The position numbers and the translations under genes are program-made. From Paramesorhizobium leguminum (GTDB taxonomy: Bacteria; Pseudomonadota; Alphaproteobacteria; Rhizobiales; Rhizobiaceae): a DNA stretch of 64,000 nt. The notes below the pieces were generated by a model that saw only the letters and a program-made list of their open reading frames with translations, did no database searches and was not told the origin of the DNA. The stretch's first letter is position 1; every line of letters starts with the position of its first letter. The stretch covers positions 1 through 64,000 of the forward strand of contig NZ_QJTF01000006.1 of NCBI RefSeq assembly GCF_003217235.1, written 5' to 3'. Below, piece after piece: positions 63,367 to 64,000 of this stretch.

Positions 63367-64000
63367 ATGAAGAGAATGATCCGGACGTTTTTTTCAGCCC
63401 TGGCCATGTTCGTGGCTTCCAGTACGGCTGGGTTCATGCCTGCCGAGGCTGCTGTTGAAATCAACATCAACAAGGGCAATGTCGAACCGCTGCCGATCGC
63501 GATCACCGATTTTCTGTCGGCAGACCAGATGGGCGCGAAAGTTTCCGCCATTATCGCCGCCGATCTGGAACGCTCCGGGCTGTTCGCGCCTGTTAACAAG
63601 GGCGCGTTCATCGAGAAGATTTCCAATCCCGATGCCGCGCCGCGCTTCGAGGACTGGAAGGTGATCAACGCGCAGGCGCTGGTCACGGGCCGCGTCACCA
63701 AGGAGGCGGACGGGCGGCTGAAGGCGGAGTTCCGTCTGTGGGACACGTTCGCCGGACAGCAACTCGCCGGGCAGCAGTTCTATACCTCGCCCGAAAACTG
63801 GCGCCGCATCGCGCATATCATCGCCGATGCCATCTATGAGCGGCTCACCGGCGAGAAGGGCTATTTCGACTCGCGCATCGTCTTTGTCGATGAAACGGGA
63901 TCGAAGGAAAAGCGCGTCAAGCGGCTGGCCATCATGGACCAGGACGGCGCGAATGTGATTTACCTTTCCGATGGGCGCGACCTGGTCCTCACCCCGCGTT
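63367..64000 (+). CDS. tolB: Tol-Pal system beta-propeller protein TolB (3' truncated by window)
   Basis: The first 211 codons are present; the gene runs off the end. Signal peptide [20 protein letters not shown] to about 29 (ending AEAAVE), then the TolB N-domain: [13 protein letters not shown] at about 45-57 and [16 protein letters not shown], and the beginning of the propeller ([19 protein letters not shown]). TolB links TolA to Pal in the periplasm. The ATG at 63367 is 57 bases after tolA. Confidence 0.95.
   Translation, partial: MKRMIRTFFSALAMFVASSTAGFMPAEAAVEININKGNVEPLPIAITDFLSADQMGAKVSAIIAADLERSGLFAPVNKGAFIEKISNPDAAPRFEDWKVINAQALVTGRVTKEADGRLKAEFRLWDTFAGQQLAGQQFYTSPENWRRIAHIIADAIYERLTGEKGYFDSRIVFVDETGSKEKRVKRLAIMDQDGANVIYLSDGRDLVLTPR

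Overview
The window reads as a chromosomal, mostly housekeeping segment of an alphaproteobacterium of the order Hyphomicrobiales (Rhizobiales), probably near Brucellaceae/Phyllobacteriaceae. This rests on the gene content and order I recognise: gapR (DUF2312), trcR (DUF1013), DUF1036-pykA, tkt-gap-pgk-fba facing DUF4164-zapA-6S RNA-ygfA, DUF1465-ruvCAB-ybgC-tolQRAB, zinc-independent L31 and L36, and several mosaic intergenic repeat families. I saw no rRNA, tRNA, integrase, IS element or CRISPR array. I do not assign a genus.

Layout. 0-5 kb: rpoH2 behind an ECF-type promoter, a periplasmic M48 metallopeptidase lipoprotein, and a visibly AT-richer secreted protein of unknown family. 5-9.3 kb: the thiBPQ thiamine transporter divergent from thiamine pyrophosphokinase. 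9.3-15 kb: a glycine-zipper lipoprotein, an ABC-F ATPase, gapR, DUF1244 and DUF1036-pyk. 15-21.6 kb: a TPR protein, rpmJ (41 codons), purEK, two small DUF465 genes, an MFS transporter, DUF1192 and a quinone oxidoreductase. 21.7-26.5 kb: a phytase-like esterase behind a PHO box, trcR, a WYL regulator with a DJ-1/PfpI gene, and DUF1127. 26.5-35.5 kb: the central-carbon cluster fba, pgk, gap, tkt (all minus), then divergent DUF4164, zapA, 6S RNA, ygfA and ymdB. 35.6-43.2 kb: terC, DUF1284, VOC, bioY, yebC, a P-loop kinase-like protein, rpmE, an ABC exporter and an orphan TctC-type binding protein. 43.4-54.4 kb: a flavoprotein dehydrogenase, a MotA-like/OmpA-like stator pair, suhB-type phosphatase, efp, a Sel1 protein, thiE-like, TSUP, OpgC and DUF1465. 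54.7-64 kb: ruvCAB, a GH5 hydrolase, ybgC, queCDE under a preQ1 riboswitch, and tolQRA with the start of tolB.

Functional themes. Thiamine import and thiamine diphosphate synthesis sit together and would supply cofactor to enzymes such as transketolase. fba/pgk/gap/tkt and pyk cover lower glycolysis and the non-oxidative pentose-phosphate pathway. ruvCAB resolves recombination intermediates. ybgC-tolQRAB maintains the outer membrane at division, as zapA does at the Z-ring. queCDE makes the preQ0 precursor of queuosine.

Strongest non-coding signals: a preQ1-I riboswitch before queC, 6S RNA between zapA and ygfA, a three-block PHO box before the esterase, a GGAAC-N16-CGTT promoter before rpoH2, a candidate three-hairpin sRNA after opgC with an unpaired CCTCCC, and a 16-bp inverted repeat before ruvC whose arms are a perfect Shine-Dalgarno and its anti-SD complement, each followed at ideal spacing by ATC or ATT. 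Intergenic spaces carry at least six repeat families, including one element nested in another and a 41-bp palindrome repeated exactly 39.7 kb apart. No large undescribed multi-gene system stands out. The best candidates for new biology are the SD/anti-SD element, the sRNA, the stator-like pair and the orphan secreted protein.
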